Assembly (NCBI GenBank): GCA_963575745.1
Contig: CAUYUJ010015842.1
Span: 286,030-309,417, forward strand
DNA: 23,388 bases
Source: Prorocentrum cordatum
Taxonomy: Eukaryota; Sar; Dinophyceae; Prorocentrales; Prorocentraceae
Direction of reading: 5' to 3'
In this document: positions 1-7,885 of the stretch, one piece after another
Layout: every line of letters starts with the position of its first letter
Position numbering within the stretch: the stretch's first letter is position 1
Notes under the pieces: generated by a model
Told to the model about the DNA's origin: nothing
Database searches by the model: none
What the model saw: only the letters and a program-made list of their open reading frames with translations
Program-made: the position numbers and the translations under genes

Positions 1-247
1 ACCCGCGAGAACCCACGACGGGGCACCGGGCGGAGCCTCGGCGGAGCCTCGGCGGAGCCCACGCAGGGCACGGGGCGCCCAACGAGGCGCCCACGAGGCG
101 CCCACGAGGCGGGCACCGGGCGAAGCCTCGGCAGAGCCTGGCTGGGGCACGGGGCGCGCAAGAGCGCCAGCGGAGCGCCCACGGGCGGGCAACAGGCGAA
201 GCCTCGACGGACTGAGCTGGGGCAGGGGGCGCCCTCAGGCGCCCCTT
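1..247. repeat. degenerate GC-rich tandem repeat
   Basis: Three degenerate units start near 20, 113 and 186. Each opens with a form of GGGCACCGGGCGAAGCCTCG, continues with GAGCC and GGGGCACGGGGCGC, and ends in runs of GGCGCCCACGAG. Unit length varies from about 73 to 93 bp because the short GGCGCCCAC sub-repeat expands and contracts. No reading frame is preserved between units. The array probably continues to the left of the window. Confidence 0.7.
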
Positions 248-1112
248 GGCGTGGAGGTAGAGAATTCCTCGGCGGAGCCGTCCATGCACTTGCGCAAGCC
301 ACCTGGCATATCTTGGCTACAGGCGCTGCTGGGGGAGTATCGAGTGTCACTGCGTGGCGGAAGTATGCCATGCAAGCCAGGGCGGCGGGATGCATACTCA
401 CCGCAAGTGACTGGGGCTGGCCGAAGGCGGCCGAGGGGGGGGTCCGTCAGATGCAAACGATAGGCCACCACCCACCAAGTAACAACATATGACATTGGGG
501 TCAGCAGCGAAGGCGAGCGCTAACGCGGCCGAAAGCCAGCGGAAGAGTACTGGGAGAAGAGATGCGAGAGCATGGAGGAGGAAGGGAAGAAGGGGGAGAA
601 CAAGAAATCTTGCAGACAGCGCTCACTGGCTCATTCGTACTCCCCGAACTGGTCAACGTCGTATTGCCAGAACCCGTCATGCAGGTCAGAGGCGCGGCAA
701 TCGACCCCATGAAATGTCATGGCGGTTGTCGTGGTCGTGCTGCGTCTTTCCCGTATGCTGCTGAACGTCGCGCTGCTCGTACTCGTCGTGCAACTCTGGG
801 GCATGGTGACCGTTATGCTAATCATCGCGCTTGAGGATGTCAGCGCCGTCACTCGGGCGCTCCACGCAACTCTCCGTGCTCACGTGTGCTCGAGAGGTCC
901 CACTGGCGGATCCGCAGCCCCGCCGCAGGCGTCCTCGACGGCAGCGGGGAAGTCCGCCTGAACCCATGGGGTGGTCAAGCCTGAAACAATCTGGGCTTTG
1001 CCGACGCGAAACGGAACAGATCGATTTGCACGATGCTGAGCACCTGGACTCGGGCCAGGCTTGGCTACCCTCAGGGTGGTAACGGCTCCCTGGGCCAGGA
1101 GCGCGAACCCCA
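248..1112. other. no gene recognised
   Basis: No family is recognisable on either strand. A plus-strand frame at 719-961 gives a hydrophobic N-terminal half. A minus-strand frame ending near 631 gives DLHDGFWQYDVDQF, which superficially recalls reverse-transcriptase palm motifs but is too short to assign. Neither frame has flanking support, so the stretch is left uncalled. Confidence 0.4.
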
Positions 1113-1228
1113 GAGGAGGAGGAGGAGGAGGAGGAGGAGGAGGAGGAGGAGGAGGAGGAGGAGGAGGAGGGGAGGAGGAGGAGGAGGAGGGGGAGGAGGA
1201 GAGGAGGAGGAGGAAGAGGAGGAGGAGG
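1113..1228 (+). repeat. (AGG)n microsatellite
   Basis: Nearly uninterrupted AGG triplets with a few G or A interruptions. All long frames through it are homopolymeric Gly, Glu or Arg (plus) and Pro, Ser or Leu (minus), so they are not evidence for coding. Confidence 0.95.
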
Positions 1229-2297
1229 CGTTGCTCAAGAAGACCCCGACCGCCCAGGCACACAAGGTTGGGCCACAGCGTGCCTCCGAGCCCCACAAGC
1301 GCTGCCAGAGCGCGCGGACGCTGGACTTATAGCCGAGCAGGTGGATGTCCTCAAAATCCGCCGACCCCCCGCCGGCCACGGGTGAGAAAGGCGTGTGAGA
1401 ACCTGACCAGGCAAGAACGGGAAGCAAATGTTCGAACGCGCGTTGCAGGTGTGGCATCACATGGGGACGTCAAAACTGGAACGCTTGTGCGAACAGGAGG
1501 GGGCTGCGCGGTGCCCGAGTCAAGGATCCCTCGAAAATATACGACGCTTGCGCTCCCGAGGCGCAGATCCCTCGTAAAGTACACGCGATACGCGAGAATC
1601 TTTGTTGCGCACGTCTCCCCTGGCCCCCCCCCTCCACGGGAGGGGGTACAACGTCCCGTTTGAACGACGATCAGAAACGGGTCTCACGCGAGATGCCGTG
1701 GCGACCTTGCGCCGCGGCTGACGCAGGCCGCCAGCGCGGCGCGCTACATTGGCAACGGGGGCGCTTACGCGCGACCGCACGCGGGGAGCTTCTGCGCGAA
1801 TGTGGGCGCAGACGATCACGTTTTCTTTCGTCGCTCATCTGAGAGCGGGGGGTCAGGAGCTCGAAGGGGGGGGGGTAGCACGAGCTGCTCAACGCACCTC
1901 ACGGCGTTCAGAATCTCCACTTCCACCATCGGTCTCCTAGACAGGCTCCAGAAAGACCCCAACATGCTCGAGAGGAGGGCTGAGAGGCCCTAGGGTGACC
2001 GAAAGAGGCACCAACGCACCTACTCTGGGTTGGATATTTATCAGGGGGGGGGGGATTCTTCTCCCGGCTGAGCTTGCCCAATCCCGTCCCCATCCGTTCT
2101 CCTCCCCCTTCTCATCCTCCTCCTCCTCCTCCTCTTCCTCCGACCCCCCCTCCACCCAGTCCAGCAGGACGTGCCCCCCCCCCTCCCCCCCCGGATCCAA
2201 GGGAGGGCGATGATTGCCCCATCCACAGCAGACACCCAAGATCCTTGGAGAATATAGGCTCGGCTGCTTGTTCTGATTTCCGCAGCCTCGCCTCATC
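1229..2297. other. no gene recognised; short CTC array at 2115-2141
   Basis: Mixed GC-rich sequence with several poly-C and poly-G runs (about 1625, 1866, 2045 and 2176) and a small CTC array. No frame shows a recognisable motif. Confidence 0.5.
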
Positions 2298-2429
2298 AGG
2301 TGGGCCTGTTTTTCCACCACAAACCACTAGAAGTAGGAGGGGGAGGGGGTGCTCCTCCTCCTCCTCCTCCGCCTCCTCCTCCTTCCCCCCTCCAACTTAT
2401 GGTGGTGGTGATGGAAGACAGGCCCATCA
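2298..2429. mobile_element. microsatellite-carrying inverted-repeat element, copy 1
   Basis: The ends are inverted copies of each other: the left end reads AGGTGGGCCTGTTTTTCC, and the right end reverse-complemented reads TGATGGGCCTGTCTTCC. Similarity continues for about 40 bp into GTAGGAGGGGG and GTTGGAGGGGG. A CTC microsatellite (about 2352-2384) fills the centre. The element is flanked by a perfect 5-bp direct repeat, TCATC (2293-2297 and 2430-2434), the mark of a transposed DNA element. It has no coding capacity, so it would be non-autonomous. A second copy lies at 21663-21860. Confidence 0.85.
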
Positions 2430-2599
2430 TCATCGCTACAAGAGAAGGCCCAGGGGAGCTCAAGAGGGCACCCGGGCCGCCCAACTGTGCCTCACAGGTG
2501 GCCCCCGAGGGCGAGGAAATGACGACGAGCCTGGCGCTATGCAAGGCTCCTGTTCCGACCGCCCCTCGACTTTATAACTCCGACTACGGCGGCTACTAC

Positions 2600-2646
2600 G
2601 AGGAGGAGGAGGAGGAGGAGGAGGAGGAGGAGGAGGAGGAGGAGGA
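2600..2646 (+). repeat. (AGG)n microsatellite
   Basis: About 15 uninterrupted AGG triplets. The plus frame through it is poly-Glu ending in DEE and a stop, and is treated as repeat translation. Confidence 0.9.
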
Positions 2647-2911
2647 TGAAGAGTAGAACGATGCGGCGGAGGATGAGGAAGAGACACAATATGCCGCAGC
2701 TGACACGAAACTAACACCCCACAGGGCCCAAACGGAGTGCCAAACAATGAAAAAAGGGCGCCCCCCCCATACAGTCCTGCCTCCTGCCCGCTCCCCCCCT
2801 TCCCCATGCCGCTACCTTCCCACTCATGGACACTGCATTACTCTCTTTGTCGTCATTCTGCGCGATTCCCTGATCGGGCAACCCGCCAAACCCAGAAAGC
2901 ATTCGTACCGT

Positions 2912-3043
2912 CTACCCTTCGGAATTGGCAGAGCAGCGCAAGCCTCTTGAATAAAAGCAAGTGGCCGCCCGGAACGCATCACGGGTGTAGTGCTCCTGAA
3001 GATTGGCCAGCTCGTCCGCGTGCTTCGCCTCGGACTCACCCAC
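2912..3043 (-). CDS. sulfotransferase C-terminal exon
   Basis: The exon follows a CCCCAGTCAG acceptor at 3045-3044 and opens VGESEAKHADELANLQEHYT, a charged helix typical of the C-terminal part of these enzymes. It continues RDAFRAATCFYSRG to a TAG at 2914-2912. It joins the previous exon in phase 0. The HYTRD...FY pattern fits the family's last helix, but the final nine residues do not, so the true stop could lie in a further exon. Confidence 0.6.
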   Translation of the reverse strand: MGESEAKHADELANLQEHYTRDAFRAATCFYSRGLRCSANSEG

Positions 3044-6000
3044 CTGACTGGGGACAACAATATACACCCGCCAGAGAGCAACAGCATCCTCCGCCGCTTT
3101 CCTCTCCTAGGCTGCCGCCTCCATATCTTCCCTCGACCTCGGCAATCTCACATCGGCGACACACCAGGCTGCTGAAAAAAGCCTCTCCGTTCATCAAAGA
3201 CCACCGCTGCAGCGAAGGGCTCGTCGCCAGAGGTACCCCAGCCGCGGTCAACCATGGCCCTCACGCCGAGCAAGAGGGCGAACTCGGGCAACCTAGAGGA
3301 AACAGAACCATGCACACACACACACACACCGATGTTGCCCAGGTCCATCCTGAGCCCAAGATCCGTGCATACGCCCTCCTGCCTTGGCCAGGAAGGCATG
3401 TGCACCGATCCTGGGGCCAAGGATGGGCCTGGCCAGGACCGGTGCATGTGCATAGTTCGCTTCGCCCGGCAACCACTGCGAGCGCGTCTCAACATGCGCG
3501 ATGAAGTCGTAGTGGACGCGCGCGGGGGATTCGCACGACTCGGTGGGCGGCCGCCAGTGCTCGTCCGCACTGCCGCGCTTGTCCCTGCGGAGCTCAGAGG
3601 CAACCCATGCGGCAAACGTCGGCGGCAGCGACAGCTCGGCCCGCTTCTCGAGGTAGGCGCTGAGCGCGCGGATGAGCGGATTGCGCGCGACCAGCACCTT
3701 GAAGTGCGCCGACGATGCCCACACCTCGCGCTGCACCGCCACGGGCTGGTCGCTCAGGCGGCGCAGAAGCTTCCCGCTGGACCTCACGTCGAAATCGCGG
3801 TAGTCCTCTCGCGGCCAGGGAGAGGACGTGGGCTTGTCCGAGCAAAGGCTGCTTTTGCTTGAAACCAAGAGTATATATGTGTGTTGGCTAGCGAGGGCCC
3901 CAACCGCTGTGCATTGCGATCTGCGCGGTGCAATCTAGGTTGAACAGCAAATAAGGTGCAGACTAAGTGGTGCAATCCATGTGATGCAATCTGTGTGATG
4001 CCAAGGAATGCAATTCAGAGCAAAGCAATGGGAAACCATGTGACGCAATGCGAAGCCATGCCACGCAAAGCAATGCTATTCAAAGCAATCCCAAACAACG
4101 TAATGCAATGCAGCGCAACGAACAACAACACACAGCGGTAGAGATGAAACACCAGGCAACGCAACGCAATGCAAAGCAAGGCACACCACTACATAACAAC
4201 AAACATCAAAACAACGCGATACAACAAATCGCACAACTCACAAACCAATGCGACGTAACACAACGCAATGTAATCCAACGCAGTGCGATGCTAACAATGG
4301 ACAGCAACGCGAGGCAATGCAACACACGTGTAAGCACTGCAAAGCCACACCAAACGCTGCAGAACAGCATAAAGCAAACGCGGAACAAACCAACATGTCA
4401 CAAAGTGATGCACATCAAAAAAAAACGCCACGCGATGCATGCGAAGCAACGCGGCTGTATACGAAACAACGCACGGGAGTGACACTTGATGCAACGCAAC
4501 GCAAAATTCGGCGGTGGACAAACCTCCCTTCAATAAACCTCCCCTTAGTGAAAACGGCCCGGGACCGAAACCGACGGACCTGGACCCGCAAACACGACGG
4601 CCGCGACGCCCTCTCGCGAACCGACAACGGCCAACACGCTCGTCGACATGAGAGAGGGTAGGAGGTCTGTCAACCCCCGATTAAGCACGAACGCAAGGCC
4701 ATACAACGCCGGGCCGCACTGCACCACAATCAGAGAAACTATGGATTCAGTTTGTGTCGGGGTTTCGGTTCTCTGCTATGCCTGGCGGCCCATAGGGGCC
4801 AGACGGATCGCGAGGAGGCGGATGAGGAGGAGGAGGAGGAGGAGGAGGAGGAGGAGGAGGAGGAGGAGGAGGAGGAGGAGGGGCCATCTTTGGTTCTCGC
4901 TGTTTTGAGCTGTCAGCTCAACACAGCGAGACACGCTGCAGCACAGCGCGACGCAGTGCAATATATGCGCGCGAGCGCGCGGCGGCCACGGGCGGCGACA
5001 GGCTGGCCGGACCACCACGGGCCGGCCAGGGGCTCGCGCGGGCGGCGGGGCGGCCGGCGGCGCCGCCTCCGGGAGACCGTGCGCGGGCCTCTCTGCGGGG
5101 CGGGTGCAGCCGCGGCGAGACGAGGAGCAGCAGGCCCAGGAGAATCATAACAAAAAACACTTGGGGAGGGCCGCCGTGGTAGCCAATGCCCTCCCCCCCC
5201 CCCGACCCAGACCTCCGCAACATGGGCGCGAGGAGGAACGTCGACGCCTTCCCCGTGACCGGACGGCTAGTCATCCTGAGTCGTCTTTTTTTACGGTCCT
5301 GGGGCCCCCGGCAAGGGCCACCGGAGGCCGAGCAAAGTGACCTGGTCGCGTTTTCTGCGAGGGGGTCTGGGTCCGACTCCCACAACCGCCCATCCCAGAT
5401 CATTGGATACTGAATTTTGCCGGTCGCGATCGGTATCTACCGATCCACACTCCAAATCGGTCGCGACCGTTTTTGAAGCAAATCGATCGCGACCGATACG
5501 GGAACTTGAAGCAAAATCGGTACCGACAGATCTCGCCGGTCGACACCTGAAAAATCTGGCACCCAATGATCAGGTTTCCCCCTCCGCCCTTCCCCCTCCG
5601 AGAACCCCCGCCGCCCTCCCCCCTGCGATCCCTCCCCGACCCCCCTTCACGAGGGGATCTGGGTCCGATTCCCCCTCTGGCCTTCTAGAGGAGAAAAAAA
5701 CAATAAACATGAACTCTCTTGAACTGGAGCTGACCCTCTCCCTGGCGCGCTCCGCGCGCCAGGGGCTGCGCCGAAGGCGCCGTCCGGGAGACGCCATAGC
5801 CGGGAAAGGTTTCTGATTTCGCCACGTGCTCGACGAATTCCCAACCTCACCCCTGCCGCCCATCAAGTTGCCTGAATCGTTGATCGGCGAGGGTAGGGTT
5901 CGAATCTCGCCGCCGACCTATCCCTGCCCAATAGGGGGCAACTAACTATTTATATATTCGGCAGCATTGTTGAAGAACTGGGGTCCCACCAATAGGGGTA

Positions 6001-6372
6001 ACTAATTGGTTCTTTTCCGCGGAATCCACCGCGCAGCAACGACGACGACAGCTACGACTACGATTGCGACTGCGACCACGACTTCTGCCTCAGGAGCGCT
6101 CTCACAGAAGATCGCAGCTCAGGGGGAGGAGGAAGAAGAGGAGGGGGAGAGGGGAGGAGGAGGAGGAGGAGGAGGAGGAGGCGGAGGAAGAGATTTTAGA
6201 ACCAGCCCTATCCACCGCCGAGTGAACCTGGGGGGGGGACCAAAACTAAAGACCTTTAGCGGCTACGTCACCCACGGGGTCCGGGTGGCCGTCGATCCGC
6301 CGCAGCAGCTTCACCCACCGGCTGCTGCCGTGCTTCGCGGGCACGCAGATGGCGAGGGCCTGCTTCGCCTGC
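2912..6372 (-). CDS. carbohydrate sulfotransferase (Sulfotransfer_2 type), multi-exon, 5' end not found
   Basis: This enzyme would transfer sulfate from PAPS to a sugar hydroxyl, usually as a Golgi type II membrane protein. Seen on the minus strand, in the family's order: ALAICVPAKHGSSRWVKLL, the 5'-phosphosulfate-binding loop (PxK-GS(T/S) type); then FKVLVARNPLIRALSAYLEK, the 3'-phosphate-binding motif with the RNP and SAY signatures; then DEHWRPPTESC and YDFIAHVETRSQW; then LPEFALLLG; then a C-terminal LQEHYTRDAF. Proposed exons are about 6372-6276, 3848-3474, 3292-3205 and 3043-2912. The last two junctions keep frame exactly. The junction between the first two exons (about 2.4 kb of repeats) is unresolved, and so are the true N-terminus and membrane anchor. 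The C-terminus ends CSANSEG rather than the LFGY-like ending many members show, so it may be divergent, mis-spliced or decayed. Family call is strong; integrity is uncertain. Confidence 0.75.
3044..3204 (-). other. intron (161 bp) in sulfotransferase gene
   Basis: Minus-strand sequence starts GTGGTCTTTG and ends TCCCCAGTCAG. Removing it joins GAT-free frames exactly in phase 0 (DEPFAAA to VGESEAK). The pentamer GGTGG occurs at both splice boundaries (GCG|GTGG and CAG|GTGGG), so the cut could be shifted by the repeat. No clear terminal inverted repeat is visible. An internal TTTTTTCAG is a possible alternative acceptor. Confidence 0.55.
3205..3292 (-). CDS. sulfotransferase internal exon (88 nt)
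   Basis: The exon begins right after TTTCCTCTAG and continues the Trp codon split by the preceding intron. It encodes LPEFALLLGVRAMVDRGWG then TSGDEPFAAA. At one base plus 29 codons it ends in phase 0. The leucine-rich LPEFALLLG segment directly after the HVET block matches the position where family members have the helix following the sugar-binding region. Confidence 0.65.
3293..3473 (-). mobile_element. introner-like element forming a 181-bp intron
   Basis: Minus-strand sequence starts GTTGCCGGGCGAAG and ends CTGTTTCCTCTAG. Excision restores SQW-LPEF in frame. The hexamer GTTGCC (GGTTGCC if the flanking G is counted) is present at both boundaries, like a target-site duplication. Inside, the two halves are inverted relatives: GCCAGGCCCATCCTTGGCCC near the donor side, and CCAGGTCCATCCTGAGCCC near the acceptor side when reverse-complemented. 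The donor half closely resembles both ends of the non-genic element at 17629-17915. A (CA)n run near 3313-3330 lies next to the acceptor end. Confidence 0.75.
3474..3848 (-). CDS. sulfotransferase exon with 3'-PSB motif
   Basis: This is the most family-diagnostic exon, about 125 residues. A charged lead (PWPREDYRDFDVRSSGKLL) precedes VLVARNPLIRALSAYLEK, the 3'-phosphate-binding strand-helix, about a third of the way in. TFAAWVASEL, then DEHWRPPTESC, then VHYDFIAHVET follow, as in the carbohydrate sulfotransferase consensus (HWRPQ...C...YDFIGKFET). The 5' boundary is tentative: an AAGCAG acceptor at 3849-3850 is the nearest candidate. The 3' boundary (GTTGCC donor at 3473) is well supported by the in-frame join. 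Confidence 0.8.
3957..4510 (+). repeat. directional degenerate GCAATG/AACGCAA array
   Basis: More than 500 bp of degenerate units near GCAATGCAAAGC and CAACGCAATG, almost free of T-rich stretches on the plus strand. Units are 5-12 bp and no two long blocks are identical. It fills part of the large gap between the first two recognised sulfotransferase exons, so it would lie in an intron if the gene model is right. Confidence 0.8.
4824..4881 (+). repeat. (AGG)n microsatellite
   Basis: About 18 near-perfect AGG triplets within the putative large intron of the sulfotransferase gene. Confidence 0.95.
4896..4930. repeat. 35-bp inverted repeat (hairpin)
   Basis: CTCGCTGT followed by TTGAGCTG, a one-base centre, then CAGCTCAA and ACAGCGAG: two 8-bp arms, each mirrored, with a single unpaired base between them. 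It lies immediately after the AGG array. Confidence 0.75.
4918..5274 (-). CDS. possible single-span membrane protein fragment, unassigned
   Basis: A minus-strand frame starting ATG at 5274 (a second ATG at 5223) encodes a short tail, then a 15-residue hydrophobic stretch VFFVMILLGLLLLVS (about 5160-5116), then a Pro/Arg/Ala-rich stem before stopping at 4918. The layout resembles the N-terminus of a type II Golgi enzyme. It lies downstream of the sulfotransferase 5'-PSB exon, so it is in the wrong order to be that gene's anchor as modelled. The 3' part merges into the GCAATG-like repeat, so any true exon would end near 4975. It could be chance. Confidence 0.25.
   Translation of the reverse strand: MTSRPVTGKASTFLLAPMLRRSGSGGGEGIGYHGGPPQVFFVMILLGLLLLVSPRLHPPRREARARSPGGGAAGRPAARASPWPARGGPASLSPPVAAARSRAYIALRRAVLQRVSLC
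5356..5682. repeat. paired GGATCTGGGTCCGA blocks around a TCGCGA-rich repeat
   Basis: GAGGGGGTCTGGGTCCGACTCCC (5357-5379) and GAGGGGATCTGGGTCCGATTCCCC (about 5651-5674) are near-identical blocks roughly 295 bp apart. GGGTCCGATTCCC loosely resembles a Pol III B box (GGTTCGANNCC), which hints at a tRNA-derived short element, but no A box or tRNA fold is evident. Confidence 0.45.
5410..5552. repeat. TCGCGA-rich repeat family, copy 1
   Basis: Several nested palindromes around TCGCGACCG. It shares with 22690-22868, in the same order, CACTCCAAATCGGTCGCGACCG, then TTTTTGAAGCAAATCG, then ACCGATAC-GGGA, then GAAGC. The palindromes alternate with short AT-rich spacers. Confidence 0.8.
5741..5763. repeat. 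23-bp palindrome CCTGGCGCGC-TCC-GCGCGCCAGG type
   Basis: Perfect 10-bp arms around a three-base centre, followed by a second short palindrome GCGCCGAAGGCGC. A GC core of similar type sits in the element at 8750-8897, and AAAAACAATAAACATGAACTC just upstream resembles that element's AT-rich end, so this may be a decayed relative. Confidence 0.6.
5870..5920 (+). other. tRNA B-box-like hairpin
   Basis: CGGCGAG and CTCGCCG form a 7-bp stem around GGTAGGGTTCGAAT. GGTTCGAATC is a near-exact Pol III B box. TTGCCTGAATCG about 25 bp upstream is only a weak A-box match, and no cloverleaf can be closed. It is probably a tRNA-derived short-element remnant. The flank contains a duplicated CCAATAGGGG(G)CAACTAACT-like block (about 5928 and 5989). 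Confidence 0.35.
6126..6188 (+). repeat. (AGG)n microsatellite, interrupted
   Basis: GGAGGA triplets with several G insertions, just downstream (in gene sense) of the sulfotransferase 5'-PSB exon. Confidence 0.85.
6276..6372 (-). CDS. sulfotransferase exon with 5'-PSB loop
   Basis: The minus frame reads WQAKQALAICVPAKHGSSRW then VKLLRRIDGHPDPVGD. A short hydrophobic strand, a P-x-K-x-G-S-S loop (Pro codon at 6341, Lys codon at 6335) and a basic helix KLLRR form the PAPS-binding P-loop equivalent. The acceptor may be one of the AG dinucleotides in TGGCAGGCGAAGCAG (6374-6360); the donor may be GTGGGT at 6275. The frame runs into a stop at 6248-6246, so an intron must begin before that. Upstream the same frame stays open through the GAC array, giving a long Val/Leu run. 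Confidence 0.65.
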
Positions 6373-6387
6373 CACTCGACGTCGACA

Positions 6388-6520
6388 CCGACGACGACGA
6401 CGACGAGTCCAATGACAACGACGAGGACGACGAGGACGACGACGACGACGACGACGACGAGGACGGCGAGGACGACGACGACGACGACTGCGACACGGAC
6501 AAAGACAAGGACGAGGACGA
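6388..6520 (+). repeat. (GAC)n microsatellite, interrupted
   Basis: GAC triplets with GAG, AAC and GGC interruptions. The plus frame gives a poly-Asp/Glu run. The minus frame continuous with the sulfotransferase exon gives poly-Val/Leu. Confidence 0.9.
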
Positions 6521-6737
6521 CCTGCTCCTAGCTGCTGCCGCTGCTGCTACTCCTCGCTTCTCCTCCTCCTCATTCCTTCTCCTCCCCGCTGACTCTGCCT
6601 CACTCGTCCTCATTGTTGTCCTGCGCTTCCCTCCTCCTTTCTTGATCCCCCACTTGCCTTCCTGTCCAGTCCTGCTGCTGCTCCTCCTGCTCCTGCTCTT
6701 CCTCCTCTTCCTGGGCGCTAGGTGGCATCAGAACCCA

Positions 6738-6781
6738 TTCCTCCTCCTCCTCCTCCTCCTCCTCCTCCTCAGCCTCCTCCT
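6738..6781 (+). repeat. (CTC)n microsatellite
   Basis: Fourteen or so CTC triplets within a wider C/T-rich stretch (6540-7110) that has no convincing coding frame on either strand. Confidence 0.9.
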
Positions 6782-7109
6782 CGCTGCTGCTGTCGCTCTT
6801 TAACCTCCCCTTTTTACTTGCTCCTCTCCCTCTCCTCTCATATTTCTCCTCCCTCCTGCTGTCCCTCCACATCCTCATCCTCATTCCTCATGATGCTCCC
6901 TCCCGCCCTCCATTCCCCCTCATGCCCTTCCTGATCGCCTGAATCGTCGTTTTTGCTGCTGCTGCTGCTGCTCCTCATCTCCGTCCCATCTTCCGGCTTC
7001 CTGATACTCCTGCTCCTCCTCTTTCTCTTCGTCTTCTCTGCCGCTACTGATCCGCCCTTCTCCTCCCCCTCCCTCGTTCTCATGCCTCCCTTCCTTCGGG
7101 GGGGGGGGG

Positions 7110-7775
7110 CGCCTCTTGCTTGAACTGACCCCAGCTGTTTGCAGCTTTGCGACCCCTGGGGCTCCCTGGGCCCTGAGAGAGGATGCTCTGTGGAGGCCTC
7201 CTGGGCTTCCCTGGAGAAGCTGGGCTCCGGAAGCCCTGAACCACAAAACCTTGCCATCGCTGCATAGGGTTCTTAGGTCGGGTCAGGACAGCACGGACAC
7301 ACTAGTCAAACAAGGTGCAAACATAGCCAAAATTAGCCAAAAGATACTTCTTACGTCCGCCGGCCTCCGCCAGCCTTCTGCCTGCTTCCGCCCGCGGAGG
7401 CAGCATCGCATTCATTCCTTTTTTTTCAAACGCTACTCCCATTCCCAAGGAAGTTTCGCGAGGGCACACACACACACACTACCGCGAACGAGCGCGGCGC
7501 TCCCGATCAAATCGGAGATGCCCTGAGACTGTGGCAAGGCTCGCGAAGTGAAGGCAGCTGTGCCTCTGCCCCGCGCCTCGCGCACCTTCGCCTCTGCAGA
7601 GGTGGCGCTGCGAGGGCGGCTCCCCCCCCCCCCCCCCTGGTGGAGGGAGTCGCAGGCCCCCAAACAAACGTGGCCCCATAACTGGCCCCCAGGGTCCCAA
7701 GCCCAATATTCCGCCACCTTCCGCCCCGGCATTCCGCCGCCCTCCGCGAGGGAGGAGGTGGCAGCGCGGGCCGCG
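7110..7775. other. no gene recognised; CCGCCGGCTTCCGCC repeat at 7359-7402
   Basis: Contains one member of a small repeat family, GTCCGCCGGCCTCCGCCAGC then GCTTCCGCCCGCGGAGGC, recurring at 7708-7750 (looser), 10607-10640 (partial) and 21117-21165. It also holds a short (CA)n at about 7467-7480 and a C14 run near 7624. Open frames show no motif. Confidence 0.5.
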
Positions 7776-7885
7776 CCTCCTCCTCCTCCTCCTCCTCCTC
7801 CCCCTCCTCCTCCTCCTCCTCCTCCTCCTCCTCCTCCTCCTCCTCCTCTTCCTCCTCCTCCTCCTCCTCCTCCTCCTCCTCCTCC
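7776..7885 (+). repeat. (CTC)n microsatellite
   Basis: About 36 near-perfect CTC triplets. The minus frames here (poly-Glu, poly-Gly, poly-Arg) are repeat translations. Confidence 0.95.

Noticed and set aside
631-852. Reverse-transcriptase-like DLHDGFWQYDVDQF in a minus frame
   Set aside because: Only about 14 residues resemble a palm motif; no other reverse-transcriptase block is nearby and the frame stops at once.
719-961. Hydrophobic plus-strand frame resembling a channel segment
   Set aside because: The hydrophobicity comes from GTC/CTG-rich DNA, there is no family signature, and no flanking exon is visible.
3254-3862. 202-residue plus-strand frame
   Set aside because: It is the antisense shadow of the sulfotransferase exon, where the minus frame carries recognisable family motifs.
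4918-5274. N-terminal membrane anchor of the sulfotransferase
   Set aside because: It was considered because it has a single hydrophobic span followed by a stem, but the PAPS-loop exon lies upstream of it in gene sense, so the order is wrong.
5870-5950. Complete tRNA gene
   Set aside because: Only a B-box and one stem are visible; no anticodon arm or acceptor pairing can be drawn.
6006-6803. 265-residue plus-strand frame with acidic Asp/Glu run
   Set aside because: It is antisense to the sulfotransferase 5'-PSB exon, and its acidic run is the GAC microsatellite.
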